A stretch of DNA of 64,000 nt, from assembly GCF_027912675.1 (NCBI RefSeq), contig NZ_CP115757.1:2853501-2917500 (forward strand). Direction: 5' to 3'. This DNA comes from Paracoccus sp. SCSIO 75233 (GTDB lineage: Bacteria; Pseudomonadota; Alphaproteobacteria; Rhodobacterales; Rhodobacteraceae). The notes beneath the pieces were generated by a model. That model made no database searches, was not told the origin of the DNA, and saw only the letters and a list, made by a program, of their open reading frames with translations. Position numbers and translations under genes: made by a program. Positions 10,501 through 19,504 of this stretch are shown one piece after another. Every line of letters starts with the position of its first letter. Position 1 is the first letter of the stretch.

Positions 10501-10987
10501 CCCGCAGAAGCGCGGCGGAGCGTTCGTCCAGTTCGGTGAATCCATGCGGCACGCCTGCTTCCAGCGGAAAGCGGCGCAGAATAGCGGCGCAGAAGCTGTG
10601 GATCGTCTGCACCTTCAAACCGCCGGGGGTTTCAATCGCCAGCGCAAACAGCCGCCGCGCGACAGGCAGGTCCGGTGCATCCTCGCCGCCCAGTTCGCGC
10701 AAGGTCCGGTAAAGGTCTTCATCCGGCAGCATCGCCCATTCACCAAGCCGTTGCAGCAGCCGGTTCTGCATCTCCGTCGCCGCCGCCTTGGTATAGGTCA
10801 GGCAGAGGATGCGCTCCGGGGGTGTCCCGCCAAGCAGCAGGCGCGCCACCCGGTCGGTCAGAACCCGCGTCTTGCCGGAACCGGCATTCGCCTTCAGCCA
10901 TGTCGGGCGGTCGGGATGGGCGGCGTCAATCTGGCGCTGCGTGGCGTCGTCGGGCTTTTGGCGCGTCCCGGCATCATCATGCGTCAT
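7595..10987 (-). CDS. addA: AddA, helicase-nuclease subunit of the AddAB double-strand-break repair enzyme
   Basis: A 1130-residue UvrD-type helicase with a C-terminal nuclease. Motif I (Walker A) ANAGSGKT lies at 33-40; motif II is LVDEAQDTS, motif III VGDPKQSIYSFQGA, and motif V TVHGSKGLE. The PD-(D/E)XK nuclease near the C-terminus shows VIDYKSN with a downstream Q-x3-Y (QMAAYRDAV). With AddB it resects double-strand breaks to a Chi-like site and loads RecA. The start at 10987 overlaps the end of addB by 11 bp, so translation is probably coupled. Confidence 0.96.
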   Translation of the reverse strand: MTHDDAGTRQKPDDATQRQIDAAHPDRPTWLKANAGSGKTRVLTDRVARLLLGGTPPERILCLTYTKAAATEMQNRLLQRLGEWAMLPDEDLYRTLRELGGEDAPDLPVARRLFALAIETPGGLKVQTIHSFCAAILRRFPLEAGVPHGFTELDERSAALLRDEVLEELAAENAPVMADITAIDTGDRVDTLLEKLSRGFDAEGGESDLWRLAGLPEGLTEADLLSQVFSGGEAAWMDELIPLIATGGPNDQKLADKLRRINWREPGMEALPLLESALLTGAGAKTPFAPKIDNLPTKKLREGVCAPYIDQLNDLMERVAETRPQRIALSFTKRSEALLRFGREFSRRYNARKTAAGWLDFDDLITRTATLLSDATMAQWVLFRLDGGMDHILVDEAQDTSPEQWQVIERLTDEFTAGDTDRLRTLFVVGDPKQSIYSFQGANIAVFDAMENQFAKAFHAVDRPMQQLDLEYSFRSSPAILSAVDATFAGEAGQGLGQASLHRAFLSDRPGRVDIWPAVEAPESPEETPWEEPVDQLAPDSAPTRLAEEIARQISAMLDPVSGASIMTRKEPRRVEAGDILILVQGRQSALFGEIIRALKVADLPVAGADRLKLAAELAVKDIRAMLNFLATPEDDLSLAALLRSPLIGLDEDALYRLAHGRGKSSLWSRLLASDHDGARSLLSDMMTASALRPFDLMSRLLNRHGGRERLIARLGPEAEDGIDELLTQALAYERTEIPSLTGFLVWLSADDVEVRRQPGSGAGLIRVMTVHGSKGLESPIVILPDTKKRRAYTPPQVLNGKDGPPILTGNKDNRPDFAHELVEEAARLNDEERKRLLYVAMTRAESWLIVTAEGKTGEGEESWYAMIADGLARSELMPEILTGGLGDITRYSFGDWPEAPAAAAATTVTQEDAPWIWESPPEVAHPPQPVAASALGGAKALPGPDNDDPDAAMLHGTRLHLLLEHLPKISRAEWPARTRDLLSGAEGGLPGEDDVQLLLEEATGVLDAPQLSEVFAMPGDATVLTEVELATALPGIGSVRGVVDRLVVSADSIIVIDYKSNATVPGEPDQTPEGILRQMAAYRDAVTGIYPGRLVETAVLWTSSRQLMWLPDKLLDRAMAALDPAAAGS

Positions 10988-13931
10988 GATCGCCCACCTT
11001 TATCGTCACCGGCGCGTCGCCCTCACCCCATTCCCCGTAGCGCGAGAGATGGTCATAGTCGCTTGTATCGCCAGCCTTTTCCATTGCCCGGCGGGCAGCA
11101 AAGCCCTGTCCCTGCGTCAGATAGCGCTGCGCGAGAATGACGAATTTCGCCCATGTCTCCTGCGCCGCCTCGTTGGAGAAATCGCGATCATGCGTCAGCC
11201 CCTCGCCACCAAGCTGGATATAGCTGACCCCCTCGACCGGCACCGGGCCAAGATCGGGAAAGGCTCCCTCACGGACCATTGCGGCCTCAAGCAGAAGCTG
11301 CTTGTCGAATTTCGCCATCTGCTTATTCGTCGGCGGCGTGCCGGATTTATAGTCGTAGACATGCGCCAGCGCACCGCCATCGAGCAGGTCGATCCGGTCG
11401 GGTTTCGCAGTCAGCGAAAGGTTCAACCCCGGCACCGGAAGCCGCCGCGTCGCCTCCACCACGACAGGGCGGCCACGCTGGATGCGGGTCAGCTCATCAC
11501 GGGTGATCTGATCGGCGATCCGCACCATACGGGCCTGCCAAAAGGCGCGGGCGGCAGGCCAGGGCACCTCCTCCGCCAATACCTGATCGGTGATATCGAG
11601 AAAGCGCGCCCGCAGTTCTTCGAATGAAATCCCCGGTTCGGGTGGCGGGGTCAGCAGTCGTTCGGCCACCAGATGCAGCACCTGACCACGCAGCGCCGCG
11701 CCGGGTTCAGGCCGCAGCGGATCCAGCGGGCGCAGGTTCAGCACCTTCTGCGCATAGACCGCATAGGGATCGCGGATCAGCTTGCTGACCTGTGTGACGG
11801 AGATCGTATCGAAGGCCGGCGCTGGCGGAACCGGGGCAGGGCGCGGCGCGGGATCGGTGGTGAAGCGCGGGCGGGCAAGCTGATGGGCCAGCCCCAGCCA
11901 GCGGTCCCCACGGCGGCGCATATCGGCCAGCGCCTGCGGCCCGCTCTGGTCCGGCAGACCGGACATCAGGTTGATGAGCCGGTTCAGCCAGCGGGACGGG
12001 ATCGTCTCAGCCTCCGCATCGCGTCGGGCGCGGCTGAGCACCACCTCCGGCGCGGCGATGGCCTGCTGGAAATCATGCGCCGATAACCCGATCCGACGTT
12101 CGGGAAGGGGCAGGCCCGCCTCCTTGCGCATATTGCGCGACAACCACGGGTCGGGCGGCAAAGGCTGCGGCCATCCGCCTTCGTTCAGCCCGGCAAGGAT
12201 GACGATGGCGTTGTCCGACAGATTGACCTCCGTCCGCGCCTCACCCGTCCCGCAGGCGCGGATCAGCGGGTGAACATTCTCCCGGCTCCGCCGCGCCTGA
12301 TGCGATCTCAGATGGTTGTCGATCAGGTCGGCGTAATCGCGCGGGCCAAGCGGCTGCGCCCGGTCGGCATGTTCAGCAAGAAGGTTCATCGCAGCAAGCG
12401 TCAGCTTTCCGGCCGTGCCCGACCAAAGCCTGGATTTTCCAACCTCACCCCCGGCACCGCCCGCCAGAAGCCCGGCAAGCGACAGATGCCGTTCAATCCG
12501 GTCGGCGAGCGGTCGCGGCGCCACCTCACGCTCCGCCTGCGACACCAAGTTCAGGGCTTCGGACAGCCACTCAACCCATATCTTGCGGGAGTCGTCGCCT
12601 TTATCGCCCCAGCCCCTGAGGCTTTCGCCATCGGGAAAGGCAGGGCCGTGGCGGCGCAGATGCAGCTCCAGCTCTCTGGCGTGACGAAGCGAGTTCCCCT
12701 TGTCCGACCCGGTCGCAGTGATCGGATCCTTCAGGATGATCAGAAGCTGATCGACGGTCATCTTGCGCTCGAACAGACCGGCGACATGACGAAGGAAAAG
12801 CCCATGCGCCGTCAATTGCAGCGGCTCACCGGCACTGTCATCGATCACCAACCCCCAGCGGTCGAGCGAGGCCGCAATGCGCCGGACCAGACCGCGATCC
12901 GCCGCGAAAATCCGTATCGCGCGCTCCTGCGCCACGGCATCGCGGATCAGAAGGGCAATCGCGTCCGCTTCTTCCTGTGGCTGATCGGCCTCGATCAGGG
13001 TCATGCGCTGCGTCGGCGCAGACAGGTCGGGCAGGGTCGGTCCGTCTGCAATCCATTGATCCGTCACCGGCGCGGGACGCAATGCCAGCGATGTCAGCTT
13101 GTTGCGGTCATTCTTTGGCAGTGCCAGCCACGGGCGCACCCCATTGCCACGCAGCGCCGCAAGACGTGCCTGCGGATGATCGTCACCGCCGGACAGAAGC
13201 GTCTCCCATACCGCTTCCGGCTGGTCGAAGTCATAGCCCGGCAGCACGACAGCACCCAAGGGCAGCGCCGCGACCGCGCGCAGAAACACCCGTGTTGCCC
13301 CGTGCGACCCGGTGGAGCCAACCGCGAGCACCGGGGCATCCGGCATTGCCTCACCCGCTGCCCAGGCCGCAGACAGCGCCTCCGCCATCTGGCGCTGCCG
13401 TGCCGTGGGATCGACCGGCGGATCGACCAGATAAAACTCCGCCGCGATTTTCAGGAACGCCAGCGAGCGTTGCCAATGCGCAGCATGTTCGCGTGCGTCG
13501 ATCCGGTTCAGGCTCTCGGCATCGCATCCTTCAGACTGCATGTCCCGCATCAAGGCGGCCAGCGACTCGGCGAGTTCCGGCACCGATTGCCCGGTTCCCA
13601 GCCCCGGATCGGTGGCGAGCAGACGTGAAACCAGATTGCCCAAATCCAGTTCGCGCGCCAACGGTGCCGCGCGCTCTCCCGGAAGCGACGCCCCGATATC
13701 GGGGATCAGGCGCAGCTTCGGCAACAGCAGCGGCCCGTTCCGCACGGCATAATCGTCAAAAACCCGCCGCAGCGTTTTGAGTGTCGTCAGCGCGTTCAGA
13801 TAGATCGTCACCTCTGCAAGCGCCTCGGGCGGTTTGCCCGCCACGCGCTGCATCAGCCCATCGACAAAGCTGCGGCAGAAATCGGCGCCGCAGGGCAGGG
13901 CGAATGTGCCGCTATTCCAGTCAGTCCACAT
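10977..13931 (-). CDS. addB: AddB, second subunit of the AddAB double-strand-break repair enzyme
   Basis: A 984-residue alphaproteobacterial AddB. It has a degenerate helicase domain and a C-terminal RecB-type nuclease with the motif VYDYKSGTPP and a downstream Q-x3-E (KQLLLEAAM). I start at the ATG at 13931 (MWTDWNSG, then FALPCGADF), which overlaps the upstream murU gene by 11 bp and matches the usual N-terminus. A longer in-frame start at 14024 would add 31 residues read from inside murU. It lies in a tight run murU-addB-addA. Confidence 0.95.
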   Translation of the reverse strand: MWTDWNSGTFALPCGADFCRSFVDGLMQRVAGKPPEALAEVTIYLNALTTLKTLRRVFDDYAVRNGPLLLPKLRLIPDIGASLPGERAAPLARELDLGNLVSRLLATDPGLGTGQSVPELAESLAALMRDMQSEGCDAESLNRIDAREHAAHWQRSLAFLKIAAEFYLVDPPVDPTARQRQMAEALSAAWAAGEAMPDAPVLAVGSTGSHGATRVFLRAVAALPLGAVVLPGYDFDQPEAVWETLLSGGDDHPQARLAALRGNGVRPWLALPKNDRNKLTSLALRPAPVTDQWIADGPTLPDLSAPTQRMTLIEADQPQEEADAIALLIRDAVAQERAIRIFAADRGLVRRIAASLDRWGLVIDDSAGEPLQLTAHGLFLRHVAGLFERKMTVDQLLIILKDPITATGSDKGNSLRHARELELHLRRHGPAFPDGESLRGWGDKGDDSRKIWVEWLSEALNLVSQAEREVAPRPLADRIERHLSLAGLLAGGAGGEVGKSRLWSGTAGKLTLAAMNLLAEHADRAQPLGPRDYADLIDNHLRSHQARRSRENVHPLIRACGTGEARTEVNLSDNAIVILAGLNEGGWPQPLPPDPWLSRNMRKEAGLPLPERRIGLSAHDFQQAIAAPEVVLSRARRDAEAETIPSRWLNRLINLMSGLPDQSGPQALADMRRRGDRWLGLAHQLARPRFTTDPAPRPAPVPPAPAFDTISVTQVSKLIRDPYAVYAQKVLNLRPLDPLRPEPGAALRGQVLHLVAERLLTPPPEPGISFEELRARFLDITDQVLAEEVPWPAARAFWQARMVRIADQITRDELTRIQRGRPVVVEATRRLPVPGLNLSLTAKPDRIDLLDGGALAHVYDYKSGTPPTNKQMAKFDKQLLLEAAMVREGAFPDLGPVPVEGVSYIQLGGEGLTHDRDFSNEAAQETWAKFVILAQRYLTQGQGFAARRAMEKAGDTSDYDHLSRYGEWGEGDAPVTIKVGDHDA

Positions 13932-14601
13932 ATTCGGCCAGCATCGCTTCGGCGAGCGGTATGGTCTCGGGCCGACCCAGATCGCACCAACCGCCCGGAT
14001 GGCTGATCCCGCAAAGGCGACCATCCGCGGCCATCAGATCCCAAAGCTTGTTGAGCGAGAAAATCTCCTCATCAATCTCCGCCAGCCGCTCCGTCTTGAC
14101 GATCTGGCAACCCGCATAGACCAGATCGCCCTTGCGGGTCAGCCTGCCCGACGCATCGGCCGCAAAATCCCCCGGCCCGACGCGACCGCGCGCTGTGTCA
14201 TACGGGATCAGCATCAGCAGCGCGTCCATCCGCGACGGCTCCCACGCCGCGGCAAGCGCGCCGAGCGGGTTCGGCCCGGTCCAGATCACGTCGGGGTTCA
14301 GTGTCATCACCGTGCCACTGCCAAGAAGTGGCAGCGCCTTGCGCAATCCGCCGCCGGTTTCCAGCAACAGATCGGCCTCGTCCGAGATTGCGACATCCGT
14401 GGCCGCCAGATGATCCTGAATCATGTGGCCAAGATAATGCGTGTTGACGACGAGCCTCTCCGCCCCCGCATCCCGCGCCATCTGCATGGCCCGGTCGAGC
14501 AGGGTTTGCCCGGCGACCTCGATCAGCGGTTTCGGGCGCGTATCGGTCAGCGGGGCCATGCGCGTCCCCTTTCCGGCGGCAAAGATCATCAGGGGCGGCA
14601 T
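13921..14601 (-). CDS. murU: Sugar-1-phosphate nucleotidyltransferase, MurU-like
   Basis: A 226-residue nucleotidyltransferase. The N-terminal signature MIFAAGKGTRMAPLT followed by KPLIEVAG is the NTP-binding loop of this fold. Size and the neighbouring AmgK kinase point to MurU, which makes UDP-MurNAc from MurNAc-1-phosphate in the peptidoglycan recycling path that bypasses de novo MurA/MurB steps. The start overlaps the end of the tsaE-amgK gene by 13 bp. Mannose-1-phosphate guanylyltransferase is the main alternative, made less likely by the context. Confidence 0.85.
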   Translation of the reverse strand: MPPLMIFAAGKGTRMAPLTDTRPKPLIEVAGQTLLDRAMQMARDAGAERLVVNTHYLGHMIQDHLAATDVAISDEADLLLETGGGLRKALPLLGSGTVMTLNPDVIWTGPNPLGALAAAWEPSRMDALLMLIPYDTARGRVGPGDFAADASGRLTRKGDLVYAGCQIVKTERLAEIDEEIFSLNKLWDLMAADGRLCGISHPGGWCDLGRPETIPLAEAMLAEYVD

Positions 14602-16016
14602 TGGCTGCGGATCCTTTCGATAATGTCATCCGTCGGCGGCGGCATCTGTTTCACGATTGCGGCCAGATCGGACAGCGCCGGGTGAGATACCGCCCGTTCG
14701 ATCAGCGCCCATGTGTGGGGCATGAACCGAAGATAGCGCGGTTTGCCGTCGCGGACGCAAAGCCTTGTGAAGATACCCATGATCCGCAGATTACGCTGCA
14801 CCGATAAAAGCGCAAAGGCGGCATGGAAGCGATCCGGGTCGAGGCCGGTCTGTTCCAGAAAGCGGGCAATCGCTGCATCCTCGACCCCGGCCGGAAGGGC
14901 GCGCCGCGCGTCATGCAAGGCCGAAACCAGATCATAGGCCGGATGCGTGGCAACCGCGTCCTGAAAATCGAGCAGGCCAAGGCGGTTATCCGGCGTCAGA
15001 ATGATATTCTCGGCATGAAAATCCCGCATGCTGGTCACCGGCTGCACATCGGCGCAAAGCTTCGCATAAAGCGCCTCGATCAGCGGGGCGATCCCGGCGG
15101 CGGCTTGCGTCTGGTCGTCGGCACCTGCCGCACGCGGATACCACTCGGCAAACAGACCCACCTGCCGCGCCAGCTCCGGGCCATCCAGTGCGAGAATGCC
15201 GGGGGCCGCAGGATAGGATGCCAGCCGCGCCAGCATCTCCGCGATCCGGGTATAAAGCGGTTCTGCCGATGCGGGATCATCCCCGATCACCCGTGCGATC
15301 TGGGCATCCCCGAAGTCCTCGATCAATGCGAGGCCGTTTTCTTCATCCGCCGCAAGAATGCGCGGCGCGTCAAAACCGCGCTCCCGCAGCCATGCGGTCA
15401 TGCGCAGATAGGGTGCCAGCGTCTCCCGGTCCGCATCCATCAGGGCAGCGGTCTCGTCGCCTTTCGTCAGCCGGAAATACCGGCGGGCCGAAGCATCCCC
15501 GGCAAGGAACGCAACCGCCGCATCGGCCCAGCCCGCCTCCGCTACAAAGGCGGCGCGCTGCGCAGCCCTGACAGCCCGTGACCAGCGGGACGGGTCTCCG
15601 ATCACCTCAATCTTTCGTTGGTCCGGATCAGGTAGCGACGACAGGCGCAGCCGAAGCGCGCTGGAGACCTCCGCCATCCGGTCGGGCCACTCGATCAGGG
15701 CAATGGCCTCATCCAGCGCGTCGGTCAGGCCCAGCTCATCGACCTCCGCCGTATCCGTCAGGCGGTAGAGATCGGCATGCCATATCGGCGGATCGGCTTC
15801 ATAGGTCTGCACCAGCGTAAAGGTGGGGCTGGGCACATCCTCATGCGGGTTGCCAAGCCGGGCGCGGATCAGGGCGCGGGCGAAATGCGACTTGCCCGCA
15901 CCGACCGGCCCATCCAGCAGGATGGCATCACCGGCCCCAAGCTCCGGGGCAAGCGCACGGGCGAAGGCCGCCGTCAGCGACGCATCGCCCGTTATCGTCA
16001 ACAGGGCATCGGCCAT
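14589..16016 (-). CDS. TsaE-AmgK fusion: tRNA t6A ATPase domain plus amino-sugar kinase domain
   Basis: A 475-residue two-domain protein. Residues about 1-145 are TsaE: Walker A GPVGAGKS, DLYRL, and IEWPDRM, the ATPase of the threonylcarbamoyl-adenosine tRNA modification complex. Residues about 150-475 are an aminoglycoside-phosphotransferase-type kinase: GDASARRYFRL loop, catalytic Asp in MRDFHAEN, metal Asp in LLDFQD. This matches AmgK, which phosphorylates MurNAc/GlcNAc at the anomeric position and feeds MurU, the next gene. The reading frame is continuous with no sign of a frameshift, and both active sites look intact. I believe the fusion also occurs in other Rhodobacteraceae. It overlaps the upstream aldo/keto reductase gene by 19 bp. 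Confidence 0.9.
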   Translation of the reverse strand: MADALLTITGDASLTAAFARALAPELGAGDAILLDGPVGAGKSHFARALIRARLGNPHEDVPSPTFTLVQTYEADPPIWHADLYRLTDTAEVDELGLTDALDEAIALIEWPDRMAEVSSALRLRLSSLPDPDQRKIEVIGDPSRWSRAVRAAQRAAFVAEAGWADAAVAFLAGDASARRYFRLTKGDETAALMDADRETLAPYLRMTAWLRERGFDAPRILAADEENGLALIEDFGDAQIARVIGDDPASAEPLYTRIAEMLARLASYPAAPGILALDGPELARQVGLFAEWYPRAAGADDQTQAAAGIAPLIEALYAKLCADVQPVTSMRDFHAENIILTPDNRLGLLDFQDAVATHPAYDLVSALHDARRALPAGVEDAAIARFLEQTGLDPDRFHAAFALLSVQRNLRIMGIFTRLCVRDGKPRYLRFMPHTWALIERAVSHPALSDLAAIVKQMPPPTDDIIERIRSQCRP

Positions 16017-17056
16017 GCGCGATGCACATCGTCAATGGCAGCAATCAGATCATCCGGCAGCAACGCATCCAGGCCGGCAAGCTGATGCTCAAGCTGCGGC
16101 AGGCTGGTCGCGCCAAGGATCGGGATCACATGGAAGGGCCGGGTGCGCTGCCACAGAAGCGCCATGTGGATCGGGTCAACACCGTGTTCGCTGGCGAGTT
16201 TATGATAGGCGTCAATGGCACCGAACGCCCGTTCCGTCTTGCGCCCGCCCAGATTGCCCTTGCCGCCGGATGCGATATCGACCGCCATGCGGCTGCCCGC
16301 CGGAATTGCCCCGTTCTGATATTTCCCGGTCAGCAGCCCCGCTGCGAGCGGCGAATAGGACAGAAGCGTCACGCCCTCATTCACCGAAAGCTCGGCCATA
16401 TCGGTGTCATAGAGACGCTGGAGCAGCGAATATTCGTTCTGAACCGAGACCACACGCGGCCCGCCGGTCCGCGCCGCCGTGTCAATCCAGCGGGCAGTGC
16501 CCCAGCAGGTTTCATTCGACAGCCCGAAAGCGCGGACCTTGCCTGCGCGGACGACCTCTTCCATGCCGCGCAGGACGTCTTCGAAATGGTCGATAGTCTC
16601 CGCGCGGTTCTGGCCGGAGGGGTTATATGTCCAGTTCTGCCGGAAACTATAGCTGCCACGCTGTGGCCAGTGCAGTTGATAAAGGTCGATGACATCGGTT
16701 TGCAGCCGCTTCAGCGAGGCATCGACGCAGCGCTTCACGATCTCGCCGCTGAAACCCTCGCCATCGCGGACGACGCTGCCCTTGCCGGTGATCTTGGTCG
16801 CAATCTCGACCTCCGAACGACGCCCCGTCCGGGCCAGCCATGTGCCGATATATTCCTCCGACCGGCCAGCGGTTTCGGCGCGCACGGGGTTGACGGGATA
16901 CATCTCTGCACAATCAAGAAACGTGATCCCTGCCCCCAGAGCGTGATCGATCTGGGCGTGGGCATCATCCTCGCCGGTCTGGTTTCCGAAGGTCATCGTG
17001 CCCAGGCAAAAGCCACTGACCTCGATATCGCTGTTCCCGAGTTTTTCCCGTTTCAT
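15998..17056 (-). CDS. Aldo/keto reductase, Tas-like
   Basis: A 352-residue NADP(H)-dependent aldo/keto reductase of the Tas/YajO type. The catalytic tetrad is visible: Asp and Tyr in FLDCAEMYP, Lys in IATKI and His in YQLHWPQR. The N-terminal strand GFCLGTMTFG and the long loop with NPVRAETAGRSEEYIG match Tas. The substrate is unknown. A good AGGAG ribosome site precedes the ATG at 17056. Its end overlaps the next gene by 19 bp, so it may be cotranscribed with the tsaE-amgK/murU/add group, though a functional link is not evident. Confidence 0.92.
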   Translation of the reverse strand: MKREKLGNSDIEVSGFCLGTMTFGNQTGEDDAHAQIDHALGAGITFLDCAEMYPVNPVRAETAGRSEEYIGTWLARTGRRSEVEIATKITGKGSVVRDGEGFSGEIVKRCVDASLKRLQTDVIDLYQLHWPQRGSYSFRQNWTYNPSGQNRAETIDHFEDVLRGMEEVVRAGKVRAFGLSNETCWGTARWIDTAARTGGPRVVSVQNEYSLLQRLYDTDMAELSVNEGVTLLSYSPLAAGLLTGKYQNGAIPAGSRMAVDIASGGKGNLGGRKTERAFGAIDAYHKLASEHGVDPIHMALLWQRTRPFHVIPILGATSLPQLEHQLAGLDALLPDDLIAAIDDVHRAWPMPC

Positions 17057-17121
17057 GCTGGCTCCTGTCGCGTTGCGCGGACGCTATCCTGCGACGCAGC
17101 GGAAGAAAAGACCGGCCCGCG

Positions 17122-18903
17122 TCAGTGGCGCGATCCCTCGCGCGCGGCAGAGGTCAGGACGACTTTTCTGTCCTCGATGGGCAGGGGCCTGATTTCGTCG
17201 GTGTGGAAGACCAGCGACAAGGTATATTCGGTATCTGTCGAGTGTACCACGGCCTTGCCCTCCAGCTGTTCGGCGAACGCTTCGATCAACTGGCTGCCAA
17301 GCCCGGTGCCTTCCGGGTCACGATGCAGCTCACCGATGGAGTTCGTCACCTCCAGCCGTGCATGCTCGTCATCCTCGCGCGTCAGCCGGACCCGCACCCA
17401 GGCGTGATCGTGACCGGGCGGGGTGCCCGCATATTTGAGCGCATTCGTAAACGCCTCATTGGTCAGCAGGGTCAGCGGCACCGCCTGATCGGGTTGCAGG
17501 ACGAGCGGCTCCAGATGGGTGTCGACCTTCAGCTTGTGGTCCGGACTGCTGGAGGCACGGGTCATCTGGCTGATGATCTCCGACACCAGACGGTTGGCGG
17601 ACACGGATTCCAGATGCTCCGCCTGATAGAGGTTCTTGTAGATCGAAGCCAGCGAGGCGACCCGGTCCTGAACCGAGCGCAGCACCCGTTTGGCATCGTC
17701 GTCCTCGATCACCCTTCCCTGCATCGAGATGATCGAGGCGATGAGTTGCAGATTGTTCTTCACCCGGTGATGCACCTCTTTCAGCAGCACCGTCTTTTCG
17801 TCAATCGCCGCCTCAAGCGCGGCTTCATCGCGGTTCAGAATGCGAACCATATTGTAGAATGTGCGCGAAACATCGGCGATCTCCGTCGGCGCGTCTTCCA
17901 TGATGCGCGGCGCGGCGGCACGGTCGCCCACGGCAAAACGGCGCATCTGGCCGCGCAATTCGCGGACATGGCGCAGCACCAGACGATAAACCGCATAATA
18001 GGCCACACCCAGCGATACCGCCCATAGCACCACGGCAAACATCACTGCGGTCAGCTTGGTCACCTGATAGCCCTGAACGCCAGCCTCCTGCGGGCTGAAA
18101 CTGCCGAGCGCATAGACAAGGCCGGGAATCACGGAGACGACGGCGAACACACGATCTTCCCCGGTCAGGGTCCGGTCGGAGAATGTCGTCTCGGCGCGCG
18201 AAATCAAGCTGCGGAGGGTTTCGTTTCGCGGCAATGCGGCACCAATATCCGAAAGCGCATCTTCATCCGCTGAAATGATGTCGCCTTCGGAATTGAAGGT
18301 AATCGTCCGCGCGCCCTCCGAGCCATAGATGGTGCTATGTGTCGAGCGCAGCAATTCCTGTGACAGCGAGACCGAGACATAGCCCAGCAACTCCCTGTCA
18401 CGATAAAGCGGCTGCGCGACCAGAACCACGGGCAGGCCGGAGATTTTCCCGCGCACAAGCGGGACAACCATCGTTGTCGGGTTGGCAATGAAAGATTCAA
18501 AGGCCGAGGATCTGCGCAGATCGGTCGTCGATTCGCCCGAATTGCAGGTCGAAACGCCACTGAGCGGCACATAGGCCGAGGTCTGGTAAGTCGCACCCCG
18601 CTCCACGAATGAGCGCAGCATGCGCGAACAGGCGGCAGGATCGTCAAGCGTCGGCAACACCGCCGGGCCAAGCGCATCTGCCGTCCCGAGCGCGCTTTGC
18701 AGAAGCGCCCGCTCGCCTGCCGCCGCCGCAGCGGTTCGGCCCACGATGGCTGTTTGTGCGGACCGGGCCGCCTCGCCCGACACATACATGGTCTGGATCA
18801 GCGACATCAGACCAATAGGAAGAATTGCAACCGAAAGCAGAGCGGCAAGCCGAAAGCCGAGACCTTTTGCAAACAGAAATGTCTCGTCCAGCTTGGAAAA
18901 CAT
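17122..18903 (-). CDS. HWE/HisKA_2-type sensor histidine kinase of the general stress locus
   Basis: A 593-residue membrane kinase. It has one transmembrane helix near 16-36, a periplasmic sensor region of about 245 residues (Cache-like, with GYVSVSLS), a second helix near 283-310, a HAMP-like linker, and a HisKA_2 dimerisation domain with the phospho-His near 377 in LKEVHHRVKNNLQ. A HATPase domain follows with NEAFTNALKYA and GTGLGSQLIEA. Kinases of this type phosphorylate PhyR in other alphaproteobacteria. It begins 6 bp after ecfG in the same operon, which supports that role. The sensed signal is unknown. Confidence 0.85.
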   Translation of the reverse strand: MFSKLDETFLFAKGLGFRLAALLSVAILPIGLMSLIQTMYVSGEAARSAQTAIVGRTAAAAAGERALLQSALGTADALGPAVLPTLDDPAACSRMLRSFVERGATYQTSAYVPLSGVSTCNSGESTTDLRRSSAFESFIANPTTMVVPLVRGKISGLPVVLVAQPLYRDRELLGYVSVSLSQELLRSTHSTIYGSEGARTITFNSEGDIISADEDALSDIGAALPRNETLRSLISRAETTFSDRTLTGEDRVFAVVSVIPGLVYALGSFSPQEAGVQGYQVTKLTAVMFAVVLWAVSLGVAYYAVYRLVLRHVRELRGQMRRFAVGDRAAAPRIMEDAPTEIADVSRTFYNMVRILNRDEAALEAAIDEKTVLLKEVHHRVKNNLQLIASIISMQGRVIEDDDAKRVLRSVQDRVASLASIYKNLYQAEHLESVSANRLVSEIISQMTRASSSPDHKLKVDTHLEPLVLQPDQAVPLTLLTNEAFTNALKYAGTPPGHDHAWVRVRLTREDDEHARLEVTNSIGELHRDPEGTGLGSQLIEAFAEQLEGKAVVHSTDTEYTLSLVFHTDEIRPLPIEDRKVVLTSAAREGSRH

Positions 18904-18909
18904 CTCGTG

Positions 18910-19500
18910 TCAGCGCATGACGGGGGAATTCGACGCCATCGCAGCCAAGGTTGTACGGTCGGTCATTTCCACTTCTTCCCCCTCATCCAGATGCAGCAGC
19001 TCGGCCAGACGCCTGCGCCCGCGATTGGCGCGCGACTTTACCGTGCCGACAGCGACACCGGTCATCTCCGCAGCTTCTTCATAAGAGAAACCAGACGCTC
19101 CGACAAGGATAAGTGCCTCGCGCTGTTCGTCCGGAAGCTGTTGAAATGCCGTGCGGAAATCGTTGAGTGCAAGCCGCCCGTCATGTTCAGGCCGCGTCGC
19201 CAGCCGCGCCGCATGAACACCATCGGCATCGGACACCTCGCGCTTGGTCTTGCGCCGCGCGGAATAGAACGTATTGCGCAAAATCGTGAACAGCCATGCG
19301 CGAAGATTGGTGCCGGCCTGGAATTTGTCCATATTTGTCCATGCCTTGACGATCGTGTCCTGAACAAGATCATCGGCGGAAGCACCTTCCCGAGTCAATG
19401 ACAAGGCGAAGGCACGCAACGCGGGCAGATGGTCGACCAGCTCGTCACGCGGCGAAGGGCCGGACATATCGCCCGGTTTTTGCTTATCGGAATCGGCCAT
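18910..19500 (-). CDS. ecfG: EcfG-type ECF sigma factor of the general stress response
   Basis: A 196-residue ECF sigma factor. Region 2 (about residues 24-92) has the core-binding and -10 recognition pattern DDLVQDTIVKAW and LRAWLFTILRNTFYS. Region 4 (about 118-170) has QLPDEQREALILVG and the recognition helix GVAVGTVKSRANRGRRRL. The family (ECF15) is held by NepR and released when PhyR is phosphorylated, then transcribes stress genes from GGAAC/CGTT promoters. It starts 4 bp after nepR stops and is followed by the kinase, one operon. Confidence 0.94.
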   Translation of the reverse strand: MADSDKQKPGDMSGPSPRDELVDHLPALRAFALSLTREGASADDLVQDTIVKAWTNMDKFQAGTNLRAWLFTILRNTFYSARRKTKREVSDADGVHAARLATRPEHDGRLALNDFRTAFQQLPDEQREALILVGASGFSYEEAAEMTGVAVGTVKSRANRGRRRLAELLHLDEGEEVEMTDRTTLAAMASNSPVMR

Positions 19501-19504
19501 CAGA

